DNA from: Rhodospirillales bacterium
GTDB taxonomy: Bacteria > Pseudomonadota > Alphaproteobacteria > QKFK01 > SZUA-500
Direction: 5' to 3'
Assembly: GCA_003252195.1 (NCBI GenBank)
Contig: QKFK01000002.1
Coordinates: 1-21,069 of the forward strand
DNA length: 21,069 nt
The notes beneath the pieces are model-generated. The model made no database searches and was not told the origin of the DNA. It was given only the letters and a program-made list of their open reading frames with translations. This document shows, one piece after another, positions 6,951 through 14,898 of the stretch; the first letter of the stretch is position 1, and each line of letters starts with the position of its first letter. A program made the translations under genes and the position numbers.

Positions 6951-8420
6951 TTATTTTTTTAGAAAATTACAGTCATTTGTTATTCTAAGATTTCTGGCAA
7001 ACACAACACCATTTTTTTCAAAACAAACTTCCATTTTTATCTGATTATTTGTTTTTTGTTGCCATGACATATATTCATATTCATAGCCTATAAACACATT
7101 CATAGTGTCAGATAATCTTATTAAATATTTTGCGTTATTTTCTGACATTGACAAATATGGCTCAGGCACATTTTTAATTGGCAATCTCTGCCACACAGCT
7201 ACATTATCCATATCATAAAACGCCTGAAGCCCTTCAAAACCAGTTAGCACCCTAACATGATTTTTTATCAAATTATCTTTTAATTCAAGATATGGAGTAG
7301 CGCGTTTTGAAGACCTTCTCAAGTTCACATAATTATGATTATAAAAGTAGCCGCCACTAACAAATAAAAACAGCACAGATAAAATAACCGTTACTAAATG
7401 AGACTTATTTTTTAATAATTTTTCATATACAAAAACGGCAACAAACACAGCCGATAATCCAGATAACAAAAACCACCTAGCCCCAAAGAAAAGTTCATTA
7501 AACGCCATGTTCCAATCACCTTTAATTGGGTGGCGATAAAACTTTTTATAAAAGCCATATATAAACGGAACTAAATACAGCAAATTAGCATAGGTAACGT
7601 AACAATATTTTAGGCTTATGCGAGAGCTAAACAAGCCAAATATCCCTACAAACGCTCCCAAAGAACAAAGATAATAAACAACTCTAAAATTACCTAAATT
7701 ATACGGTGAATAATAGTAATATAAAAACAGAACCAGCGCATATAAACCACTAAGGAAGTACAAAGCCCATGCTTTTTTATAGCTTTTTATAACGAATAAA
7801 TGCAAAGAGCCTATTAATAGAAAAATCAGCGCCTCTTCCCTTAACAAGCAAAGGATTAGCGCGAATAAAAACAACTCATTTTTATCGTTATTAATAAAAT
7901 AAATCAGAGCTATCAACGATGGCAAGAAAAGCATTATTGGACGATAATCATAGGTAGCATACTCAGCCCACGCTGGAATTAACAAACAAACAGATGTTAC
8001 AAACAACAACCCATGAGTTTGCTTTTCTGCCAGTATCTTATCACACCAAATAAAAACTATAGGAACAAACATCATAAAAGCAAACCAGCCTTGCAAGGCA
8101 GGCACACCAGCAGCATAATAAAAAACAGCAGAAATATATTTAATCGGAGAAAAATGTAAAAAATAATAAAAATTTGGATATCCATCTAAGCCATAATAGC
8201 CAAAAAAATTCTCCCCATTAGGGTTTATAATATATTCTTTAAGAGCATTAGGCTGAAAGAGCGTGCTATAAAAATGCATTAAAAAGGGGTAATCTCTAGT
8301 ATGGAAAAGAAGCCCGGCAGCTTTAATTTCTAGCACATAAACAACAACTATTATTAAAAGCATCAACAACATTAAAAACATGCCATCAATTATTCTTTTT
8401 AACTGCATATACTTACCCAC
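6951..8420 (-). CDS. Polytopic membrane protein resembling DUF2079
   Basis: A 489-residue hydrophobic protein with an N-terminal anchor (about 13-31) and roughly ten membrane spans, then a soluble C-terminal segment of about 110 residues. HFSPI (89-93) in an aromatic stretch and the later CLLREEALIF (191-200) match the conserved landmarks of DUF2079 membrane proteins, which resemble GT-C glycosyltransferases; the family's reaction is not established. The GTG start at 8420 has AAGGA seven bases upstream. An in-frame ATG at 8408 preceded by AAGGTGG is a reasonable alternative. It is divergent from the GT39-like gene (74-base gap), and both may act on envelope glycans. It is convergent with the NifA-like gene with no base between the stop codons. 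Confidence 0.65.
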   Translation of the reverse strand: MGKYMQLKRIIDGMFLMLLMLLIIVVVYVLEIKAAGLLFHTRDYPFLMHFYSTLFQPNALKEYIINPNGENFFGYYGLDGYPNFYYFLHFSPIKYISAVFYYAAGVPALQGWFAFMMFVPIVFIWCDKILAEKQTHGLLFVTSVCLLIPAWAEYATYDYRPIMLFLPSLIALIYFINNDKNELFLFALILCLLREEALIFLLIGSLHLFVIKSYKKAWALYFLSGLYALVLFLYYYYSPYNLGNFRVVYYLCSLGAFVGIFGLFSSRISLKYCYVTYANLLYLVPFIYGFYKKFYRHPIKGDWNMAFNELFFGARWFLLSGLSAVFVAVFVYEKLLKNKSHLVTVILSVLFLFVSGGYFYNHNYVNLRRSSKRATPYLELKDNLIKNHVRVLTGFEGLQAFYDMDNVAVWQRLPIKNVPEPYLSMSENNAKYLIRLSDTMNVFIGYEYEYMSWQQKTNNQIKMEVCFEKNGVVFARNLRITNDCNFLKK

Positions 8421-8494
8421 CTTAAAGTCCTTTTAACAAATTCTCATTATAGTATTATCATAAAATAATTATATTTAATTAACAGAGTAAACCC

Positions 8495-10513
8495 ATGAAG
8501 ATACAAACATTAAGCACCCATAAAATCATATTATTACTCTTTATGGTCATGGTTATTAACTTATATTCTTTTTCATTTTACCCTCGTCTTATCAGCGGAA
8601 TAATTTTGCTATGCTACAGCTCTGGCTTAATGTTGCAAAAAAAACTATTTACACCCGATACAACAATAGATGAACCAAGCAATTACATTAAAAACAAATA
8701 TTTTCTTTTTACCAAATCCAATAAAATAGACTGCCTTTTTGTATCAATTGCCCTTAGTATTTGCATAAATTCTTTTTTCTATTACATATTTTACTCATTA
8801 TTCCCTGCCTATGTTAGCCACACAAGCACTGCGATATTACCAGTAATTATCAGCCTAATAATCTTTCTTCTTCCAACTCCAGCAACACAAAATATAACAG
8901 ATAAGACCCGCTCTTTAAGCGAAGGATTTTTAATCTACATAATAATGGCAATAGCTGGATTTTTGTTTTTTTATGACCTTAGCTACTCAGACTTTTCTTT
9001 AGATGAATCATATGCGGTTGTATATAGGGCTCAAAATTTTTTAACAAGTACAAACCCTAGCATCTTGTTTGCGGGCGTCCGCCCCCCTGGGCAAATTATT
9101 ATTGCAACAATTATAAACCAGCTAATAGGCTCTTATGATCCGATGAGCCTTAGAGCTGTTTTCGCTATCTGCAACTTATCTGCTGTCTGGTGCTTTTACA
9201 CAATGGGCAAAGAAAGCAAATCACCAACTTTAGGCTTATGCCTAGCGGGCTTATGCTTATTAGATAGCTTTATGATAGCGTTTGCCAGAACAATTCAGTT
9301 TCAGTCTCTTGGTTATATGAGCCTTAGTTATTCTGCATATTTCATGTGGCAATATTGTGCATCAAAACAAACTGAATATAACAAACCTCATTCATTTATG
9401 CTTTCCTGTTTGTTTTTTGCTTATGCGACACTCACACATTATGAGTGCTGGCTATTCCTGCCTGTAATAATCTTTGGATGTGCGTACAATTTCAAACAAA
9501 TAAAGCAAAGCAAATATCTTATGATTACTCTGCTTGGAATGTTAACCATATCTGCCTCTTATTATCTCCCGATGTATTTAAGAGTAGGAACTAATTATTC
9601 TGGATTATTTAGAGGACGCCTTGATGGAGGATTCCCTCATTTTAATTATGGCATTTTGTTTTATTATTGGCAGCTATCAAGTAGCTTTTCTAAATTGCTC
9701 ATCAGTCTAAGCGTTGTATATGTGATATTTACTATTTATGAACTGATATGGAGCAAAGAAAAAAACAAGCTTCTTGATTACATAGCTCTATGCTGGTTTA
9801 TCCCAACATTTACTTGTTATATAATAATAATGGCAAGACCTTTTACCCACATAGCCTTATTCATTCACCCATGGAAGATTTTTGCAGCTATAGCTCTGTG
9901 TTACATAGCGGACATTATTAAGCAAAGAAAATACGCCAGCGTTATCGCTTTTGCTGCTATTTTATATTGCGCTTCTCTAGCAAAGGAAGCGTGGATATAT
10001 AATTACAATATGTACATATCAACCAAAAATGACCTTAAAAAAGAACCTCCTAATTGTCCTAATCTTTTTAGAAAAGATGAAGACGGAAGCCCTTGCGCAC
10101 AAAGCTTAAAAAACAGCGTGCATTTTGGCTTACCCAACCAGCGTGGCTACGACATAGTTGCATATTTATATGCAACAGGCTTTCTTCAGGGCTCTCTTAC
10201 CTGCAACGAGCGAACAGAAGTTTGCGCCACATCTATGGGCAACAAACCTCATGTAACAGATTACAAATATCAAGCACATCCCGATAACATTGTAATTGTG
10301 TCTAACCCGCCAACGCTTAACCACACAAATTTATGGCGCCAAGCTTTTGATTCTGATAAGGGCTACAAGCTAAATGTAATTGTATATATTAAAGAGCAAC
10401 CCATAATAAACGTTTACAGCCTTAAAACATCTATGAAAGAACCGATAGAATTATATCTAGATAAAAATCAATTTAAGTACAGGGAATTAATGGCACAAAA
10501 AACCTTGAAATAA
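8495..10513 (+). CDS. GT-C/GT39-like membrane glycosyltransferase
   Basis: A 672-residue protein with about a dozen membrane spans. It fits the GT-C fold: early in a periplasmic loop stands SDFSLDESYA with the acidic pair D170-E171, where dolichyl- or undecaprenyl-phosphate-sugar transferases (GT39/ArnT type) carry their catalytic DE, and GVRPPGQ (195-200) corresponds to the conserved PP motif of the same loop. A periplasmic C-terminal domain of about 170 residues (from about 500) contains several cysteines. The family moves a sugar from a lipid-phosphate donor to protein or glycolipid outside the inner membrane; donor and acceptor here are unknown. A weak AGAG ribosome site precedes ATG 8495. 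Confidence 0.7.
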   Translation: MKIQTLSTHKIILLLFMVMVINLYSFSFYPRLISGIILLCYSSGLMLQKKLFTPDTTIDEPSNYIKNKYFLFTKSNKIDCLFVSIALSICINSFFYYIFYSLFPAYVSHTSTAILPVIISLIIFLLPTPATQNITDKTRSLSEGFLIYIIMAIAGFLFFYDLSYSDFSLDESYAVVYRAQNFLTSTNPSILFAGVRPPGQIIIATIINQLIGSYDPMSLRAVFAICNLSAVWCFYTMGKESKSPTLGLCLAGLCLLDSFMIAFARTIQFQSLGYMSLSYSAYFMWQYCASKQTEYNKPHSFMLSCLFFAYATLTHYECWLFLPVIIFGCAYNFKQIKQSKYLMITLLGMLTISASYYLPMYLRVGTNYSGLFRGRLDGGFPHFNYGILFYYWQLSSSFSKLLISLSVVYVIFTIYELIWSKEKNKLLDYIALCWFIPTFTCYIIIMARPFTHIALFIHPWKIFAAIALCYIADIIKQRKYASVIAFAAILYCASLAKEAWIYNYNMYISTKNDLKKEPPNCPNLFRKDEDGSPCAQSLKNSVHFGLPNQRGYDIVAYLYATGFLQGSLTCNERTEVCATSMGNKPHVTDYKYQAHPDNIVIVSNPPTLNHTNLWRQAFDSDKGYKLNVIVYIKEQPIINVYSLKTSMKEPIELYLDKNQFKYRELMAQKTLK

Positions 10514-10571
10514 ACCAACCTAGTTATTATTTGGAAGATATATTAAATTTATAATTTTAAAGGATATTGAT

Positions 10572-11027
10572 ATGAGCTTAAAAGAAGGCGACATCGCCCC
10601 TAATTTTACATTACAAGATGAAAACGAAAACACCTTTTCTCTAAGTGATTATAAAGGCAAAAAAATCGTCCTTTATTTTTACCCAAAAGACAACACGTCT
10701 GGCTGCACAAAAGAAGCATGTGCGTTTAAAGACAATCAACGTAATTTTGCCGATAAAAACGCAGTTATAATTGGCATATCAAAAGATTCATCAAAATCTC
10801 ATGCTAATTTCAAAGAAAAATATGGGCTCCCTTTTATATTAGGAGCTGACACGGAATGCAAAGTTTGTGAAGAATATGGAGCATGGGTAGAAAAATCTAT
10901 GTATGGACGCAAATATATGGGAATTGACCGCTCCACATTTTTAATTGATGAGTCTGGTAAGATTCTCAAAATTTGGCGCAAAGTTAAAGTCGCTGGACAT
11001 ATAGAAGCTGTTTTGGCCGAAATTTAA
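10572..11027 (+). CDS. bcp: Thioredoxin-dependent thiol peroxidase (Bcp/PrxQ peroxiredoxin)
   Basis: A 151-residue peroxiredoxin of normal Bcp length. YFYPKDNTSGCTKEACAF carries the peroxidatic cysteine C45 and the resolving cysteine C50, the spacing of E. coli Bcp. The downstream STFLIDESGKILKIW is also typical. It reduces hydrogen peroxide and organic hydroperoxides in the cytoplasm, being recycled by thioredoxin. ATG 10572 has AAAGGA eight bases before it. It stands 58 bases after the glycosyltransferase gene, possibly with its own promoter in the A/T-rich gap. Confidence 0.95.
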   Translation: MSLKEGDIAPNFTLQDENENTFSLSDYKGKKIVLYFYPKDNTSGCTKEACAFKDNQRNFADKNAVIIGISKDSSKSHANFKEKYGLPFILGADTECKVCEEYGAWVEKSMYGRKYMGIDRSTFLIDESGKILKIWRKVKVAGHIEAVLAEI

Positions 11028-11156
11028 AACTCTGATTTAACAATAACTTGCCCCTCTAATATGCTTTTATTTGTGTGTAAAGCATAAAAAGATATGGATA
11101 TTTACTTTTTGTAAAGCTATAAAAGCAAAAACAACCATAGCAGGGGGATACAAATT

Positions 11157-12155
11157 ATGCGCTATGATGTTATCGGCATCGGCAGAGCTTTTATGGACGT
11201 TATTGCCTATGTACCAGATGAATTCTTAAGAAAATATAACCTAAAAAAAGGTCAAGGAAACGAACTTAAAGTTGGAACTTTAAGAGAGATTAGAGAACTC
11301 CTTCCTGATGCTCAATTAATCCCAGGTGGTGCAGCCGCAAACACTATTGCAGGCATTTCATCATTAGGTGGCAAAGCTGGTTTTATTGGCAAAGCATGTA
11401 GCGATAACATGGGCAAAACTTTTAGAGAATATTACGATAACAACAACGTTGATTTCCCAATTAAAGAATTTACCCCATTCCCAGAAATCAACCGTGCAAC
11501 AGGCAGATGTTTAGTTCTAGTAACCCCCGACATAGACAGAACTTTTGCTTTTACACTTGGTGTATGCGAAGATATTAGCCCAGCAGATATTGATGAAAAC
11601 TTTATCAAACAAGCTAAAATCCTTTTTGTTGAAGGACAGATGCTAGTTTCTCAAACTGCTCGCTCAGCGGTTAAAACAGCTATTACCTTTGCTAAACAGC
11701 ACAATGTTAAAGTTGCCTTTAATATGCATGACTTAAACTTTGGCGAAGAAAGAGTTAAAGAAGTTATTGGTATTATTCGTTCAACTGCAGATATTTTGAT
11801 TGGCAATCGCCATGAAATCCGCAACTGCTTTGAAATTGGCGATGATGAAGATATCGAAAAAGCTATCTCACATGACCACCAAACCTTAGCTGTAACCAAA
11901 GGTAGCAAAGGCGCTACAATCTTGCACAAAGGACAATCATGGGATATTCCTTCTGTGAATAAAGACAAAGTGATAGATTCAACAGGCGCTGGCGATCAAT
12001 TTGCAGCTGGTTTCTTATATGGTTATGCTAAAGGCTTGCCTATGGATGTGTGCGGTCTATTAGGAGCAACCTCAGCAGCTGAAGTGTTAAAACACTGGGG
12101 CGGACGTCCTGAAGTTAAATTATCAGAGCTAGTTGGGCGATTAATCGCAGCTTAA
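11157..12155 (+). CDS. PfkB-family carbohydrate/nucleoside kinase, adenosine-kinase-like
   Basis: A 332-residue ribokinase-fold protein. The N-terminal GIGRAFMDVIAYV, the substrate-site PGGAAANTIAGISSLGGKA (56-74) and the C-terminal anion-hole motif STGAGDQFAAGF with catalytic base D280 are all present. Overall similarity is to the proteobacterial adenosine-kinase-like branch, where the usual GNAIVDV start appears here as GRAFMDV. It probably phosphorylates a nucleoside or sugar with ATP; the substrate cannot be read off. A GGGGG ribosome site precedes ATG 11157. The next two genes follow at 22 and 9 bases, so it likely leads an operon 11157-13569. Confidence 0.88.
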   Translation: MRYDVIGIGRAFMDVIAYVPDEFLRKYNLKKGQGNELKVGTLREIRELLPDAQLIPGGAAANTIAGISSLGGKAGFIGKACSDNMGKTFREYYDNNNVDFPIKEFTPFPEINRATGRCLVLVTPDIDRTFAFTLGVCEDISPADIDENFIKQAKILFVEGQMLVSQTARSAVKTAITFAKQHNVKVAFNMHDLNFGEERVKEVIGIIRSTADILIGNRHEIRNCFEIGDDEDIEKAISHDHQTLAVTKGSKGATILHKGQSWDIPSVNKDKVIDSTGAGDQFAAGFLYGYAKGLPMDVCGLLGATSAAEVLKHWGGRPEVKLSELVGRLIAA

Positions 12156-12177
12156 TCTCATAATTACAGCATTAAAA

Positions 12178-12615
12178 ATGTTAAAAAAGTTTATACTAGC
12201 CCCACCTTTATATTTTACCGTCGCTTTGACTGTAATTTATATTATGGGGCTAGATGCAAAAACCAATCTTTGTTTTAACATTGGCTGTTTAATTTCTGCA
12301 ATAGGACTAGCAATCAATTTCATAGCTGTTTTAATGTTTATTAAAAACAAAACAACTATCATTCCTCATAACATACCAAGCACATTACAAGCATCTTGGG
12401 TATATAGCTTTTCCAGAAACCCAATCTATTTAGGAATGCTCTTAATTTTAATTGGCGGCGCCATAGCCTCTACAAATTTTGCATCTGCATTGCCTGTTGC
12501 CGTGTTCTTTATAATTATTGATAAATATATAATCCCAATAGAAGAAAAAAACATGGAAAAATCCTTCGGCACAGCTTACCTTAAATACAAAGAAAAAGTT
12601 AGACGTTGGATATAG
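12178..12615 (+). CDS. Small membrane protein of the isoprenylcysteine carboxyl methyltransferase (ICMT)/PEMT family
   Basis: A 145-residue protein with four hydrophobic segments (about 7-24, 31-56, 83-98, 102-120). The diagnostic motif is FSRNPIYLGMLL (78-89), followed by the acidic pair E122-E123 in IEEKNMEKSFG and KYKEKVRRWI at the end, the S-adenosylmethionine-binding pattern of bacterial ICMT-like and phospholipid methyltransferase proteins. Bacterial members are small and their acceptors mostly unknown. The ribosome site is poor; translation may depend on the gene 22 bases upstream. Confidence 0.82.
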   Translation: MLKKFILAPPLYFTVALTVIYIMGLDAKTNLCFNIGCLISAIGLAINFIAVLMFIKNKTTIIPHNIPSTLQASWVYSFSRNPIYLGMLLILIGGAIASTNFASALPVAVFFIIIDKYIIPIEEKNMEKSFGTAYLKYKEKVRRWI

Positions 12616-12624
12616 GGGTTTATT

Positions 12625-13569
12625 ATGTGTGATAAATGTTATGAAACAGGTTTGTTGGTAGAGCAGCATTTTCATGGTTGCTTTGGCATAGATTTTTGCA
12701 ATTGTAGCGCAGATGATATATTGCTCCTTGCAGAAAAAATGTTAGCTCATGGAATTGGCGGTTTCTTCCCCACACTTGCCACTGATACTCCAGATAACAT
12801 CAAAAAACAAATCGCAATTATAAAAGAAGCCAAAGCCCGCCAAACTGAAGACATGGCAGAAATTTTAGGTATTCATATAGAGGGTATTTTTATCAACCCT
12901 GCCAAAAAAGGCATTCATGACACCTCAATGTTTATGGAGCCATCAATTGCTAATTACAAATTAATTGAAGATGATTTTATCAAGATTGTAACCTTAGCCC
13001 CAGAGCTTGATAAAAATGGCGAACTCCAAAAATATTTAACTAGCAAAGGCATCAAAGTTCAGGCAGGGCATTGCGTAGATGGCAAGCTAGAATTATGCGA
13101 TTGTGCTACTCACCTGTTTAACGCAATGGGCGGAGTGCATCACAGAGAGCAAACCACCGCTTTAACCGCTCTTATAAAAGATGATTTATATGTTGAGGTA
13201 ATTGCAGATGGAGATGGAGTGCATTTAAGCAATGACATATTAGAGCTAATATTCAAAGCCAAGCCTAAAGATAAAGTTATTCTTATTTCAGATTCCCTCC
13301 CCATTGCCGAGAGCGAATTAGCTGAAATGGAATTTATGAACGAAAAAATCTATTATGACGGCACCAAGGCAACCTCAAAAGATGGTACTATTGCAGGCAG
13401 CACCACCATATTGAGCAAAATTGTTAAAAAGCTCGCATTACAACATCCCGACAAGTTTTATGAATATGCCAAAATGGCGAGTGATAATCCCTGCCAATAT
13501 CATAAAATCACCCTAAAAGGCAAAGCTTTCTGGAATGATAAATTTGACGTTATTGGGATTGAGAAATAA
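12625..13569 (+). CDS. Shortened NagA-like N-acetylglucosamine-6-phosphate deacetylase
   Basis: The 314-residue protein keeps the amidohydrolase core of NagA: the first metal motif HFHG (H15, H17), HIEGIFINPAKKGIHD with metal ligand E86, GHC with H149, ATHLFNAMGG with H163, IADGDGVH with H200, and catalytic aspartate D223 in LISDS. NagA proteins are usually about 380 residues because a small beta-sandwich domain wraps the barrel from both ends; here the N-terminal part (about 45-50 residues) is absent and the chain opens with MCDKCYETG, a C-x2-C pair. ATG 12625 is preceded by a GGGG ribosome site and only nine bases separate it from the upstream stop, so there is no room for a longer start. 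It would deacetylate GlcNAc-6-phosphate or a similar amino-sugar phosphate; the substrate is uncertain. Confidence 0.82.
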   Translation: MCDKCYETGLLVEQHFHGCFGIDFCNCSADDILLLAEKMLAHGIGGFFPTLATDTPDNIKKQIAIIKEAKARQTEDMAEILGIHIEGIFINPAKKGIHDTSMFMEPSIANYKLIEDDFIKIVTLAPELDKNGELQKYLTSKGIKVQAGHCVDGKLELCDCATHLFNAMGGVHHREQTTALTALIKDDLYVEVIADGDGVHLSNDILELIFKAKPKDKVILISDSLPIAESELAEMEFMNEKIYYDGTKATSKDGTIAGSTTILSKIVKKLALQHPDKFYEYAKMASDNPCQYHKITLKGKAFWNDKFDVIGIEK

Positions 13570-13578
13570 AAAACGCAA

Positions 13579-13701
13579 TTAACATCTTACGTATTGAGCA
13601 GGACTATATCCTTGCTTACGTCTAAACACGACACGTTCTTCTTCACGCATAACTTTTTGAGCTACCAGACCTAAATCAATACTGTCCAGTCTATATGCTT
13701 T
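13579..13701 (-). pseudogene. Possible tail of a lost gene, about 40 codons
   Basis: Minus-strand codons from 13701 to the TAA at 13581-13579 are open and give a charged, protein-like end: AYRLDSIDLGLVAQKVMREE, then ERVVFRRKQGYSPAQYVRC. An in-frame stop lies immediately upstream (13704-13702) and there is no ribosome site, so this is not a complete gene. An internal ATG would give only 23 residues. I do not recognise the family. It could be a remnant or chance; the composition looks coding. Confidence 0.35.
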
Positions 13702-13813
13702 TTATAATCCCAAAATCTTTTAACAAAAAGCTACAAAGTCTGCCTTTTAATATGAGTAAGAGTATCTATATTCGTGAGTAGATTACTTGTTATTTTATAT
13801 TGAAAGCTGATTT

Positions 13814-14683
13814 ATGAAACTTAAAGATACTTTATTATGTTTATTATGTGTTGTTTTGTGGGGCATAAATTCTACTGCCATCAAATTTGGGGTTAGCGAG
13901 TTCCCTCCCCTGTTTTTAACAGGGTTTAGATTTTTAATCGTATCAGCAATTCTACTACCTTTTTTTCGCCCTAAAAAACATGAACTCAAACAAATTTTTG
14001 CATTATCAATCTGTTTAGGTATCGGGCATTTTGGGCTATTGTTCGTATCTGCTGGCGGGCTTGATGCGGGGACAATATCGGTATTAATGCAATCATCTGT
14101 TCCTTTATGTGCTTTAATGTCGGCGATATTATTCAAAGATACGTTTGGCATTATCACGGCTATTTCAATAGCTGTTTGTATTGGTGGGGTTTATGTGATT
14201 GCAGGCGATTTTTCAGTTTCATCGCCATTTTATTTAACCACCATGTTACTATCTACCACATTTTGGGGGATTGGTAGCATCATGATAAAATATATCAAAG
14301 ACACCAAGCCAATTGCCATGAATGCGGGAATGTCATTTTTTGCTGCGTTTGAGCTATTTGCAATATCTTACTTTGTTGAAAATGGGCAGTTAGAAGCAAT
14401 TAAATCCGCCACCATAATCGGTTGGAGCGGGCTTGCCTTTACTGTAATTGGGGCAACCTTAATTGCGTGGAGCATCTGGTATTATTTGATTGATAAATAT
14501 GATGTAAACCAAGTGGTGTTTTATAATTTATTAGCACCTGTTTCAGCCCTTATAACAGGTTATATTGCCTTAGATGAAGAATTAACAGCTCGCAAGCTAA
14601 TTGGTGGGTTGATGATTATAAGTGGTATTATAGTTATTCAAATTCGCAAGATTCAAAAAAGCCGTAAAAAGATAAGAGCCTAA
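13814..14683 (+). CDS. EamA-family (drug/metabolite transporter) permease
   Basis: A 289-residue protein with ten predicted membrane spans made of two EamA repeats (about 5-135 and 145-280). The repeats open with the family hallmarks LLCVVLWGINSTAIKFG and LLSTTFWGIGSIMIKYI, and PLCALMSAILFKD and APVSALITGYIALDE mark the ends of each half. A lysine/arginine-rich cytoplasmic tail ends it. EamA carriers export or exchange small metabolites such as amino acids; this substrate is unknown. The start ATG 13814 has only a weak GAAAG upstream. It stands alone, 245 bases after the NagA-like gene. Confidence 0.9.
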   Translation: MKLKDTLLCLLCVVLWGINSTAIKFGVSEFPPLFLTGFRFLIVSAILLPFFRPKKHELKQIFALSICLGIGHFGLLFVSAGGLDAGTISVLMQSSVPLCALMSAILFKDTFGIITAISIAVCIGGVYVIAGDFSVSSPFYLTTMLLSTTFWGIGSIMIKYIKDTKPIAMNAGMSFFAAFELFAISYFVENGQLEAIKSATIIGWSGLAFTVIGATLIAWSIWYYLIDKYDVNQVVFYNLLAPVSALITGYIALDEELTARKLIGGLMIISGIIVIQIRKIQKSRKKIRA

Positions 14684-14824
14684 AATTCTATCTTTTTGAA
14701 ACACCTCAATTATAAGCAAACACAAGCTATATAAAGTAGGAAGATATACAAACTATGCTAAAGACAACAACGTTAGTTTTATAAAATATATTAGATAGCA
14801 ATACCAATAACATTAATTAGCAGA

Positions 14825-14890
14825 TTAAATCTCAATCTCACCGACAACAAAGCCGCCTACTAACTTATACTCTATAATAGCAATATGTTT
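14825..14890 (-). pseudogene. Possible second gene tail, about 20 codons
   Basis: On the minus strand the codons before the TAA at 14827-14825 read HIAIIEYKLVGGFVVGEIEI, which resembles the end of a real protein. The frame is closed a few codons upstream and has no start. Family not recognised; it may be chance. Apart from this, the gap 14684-14898 shows nothing definite. Confidence 0.22.
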
Positions 14891-14898
14891 TAATTATG

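Noticed and set aside
11061..11085. ATGCTTT/AAAGCAT hairpin between bcp and the kinase gene as a terminator
   Set aside because: It is A/T-rich, has an 11-base loop and is followed by A residues rather than T on the plus strand.
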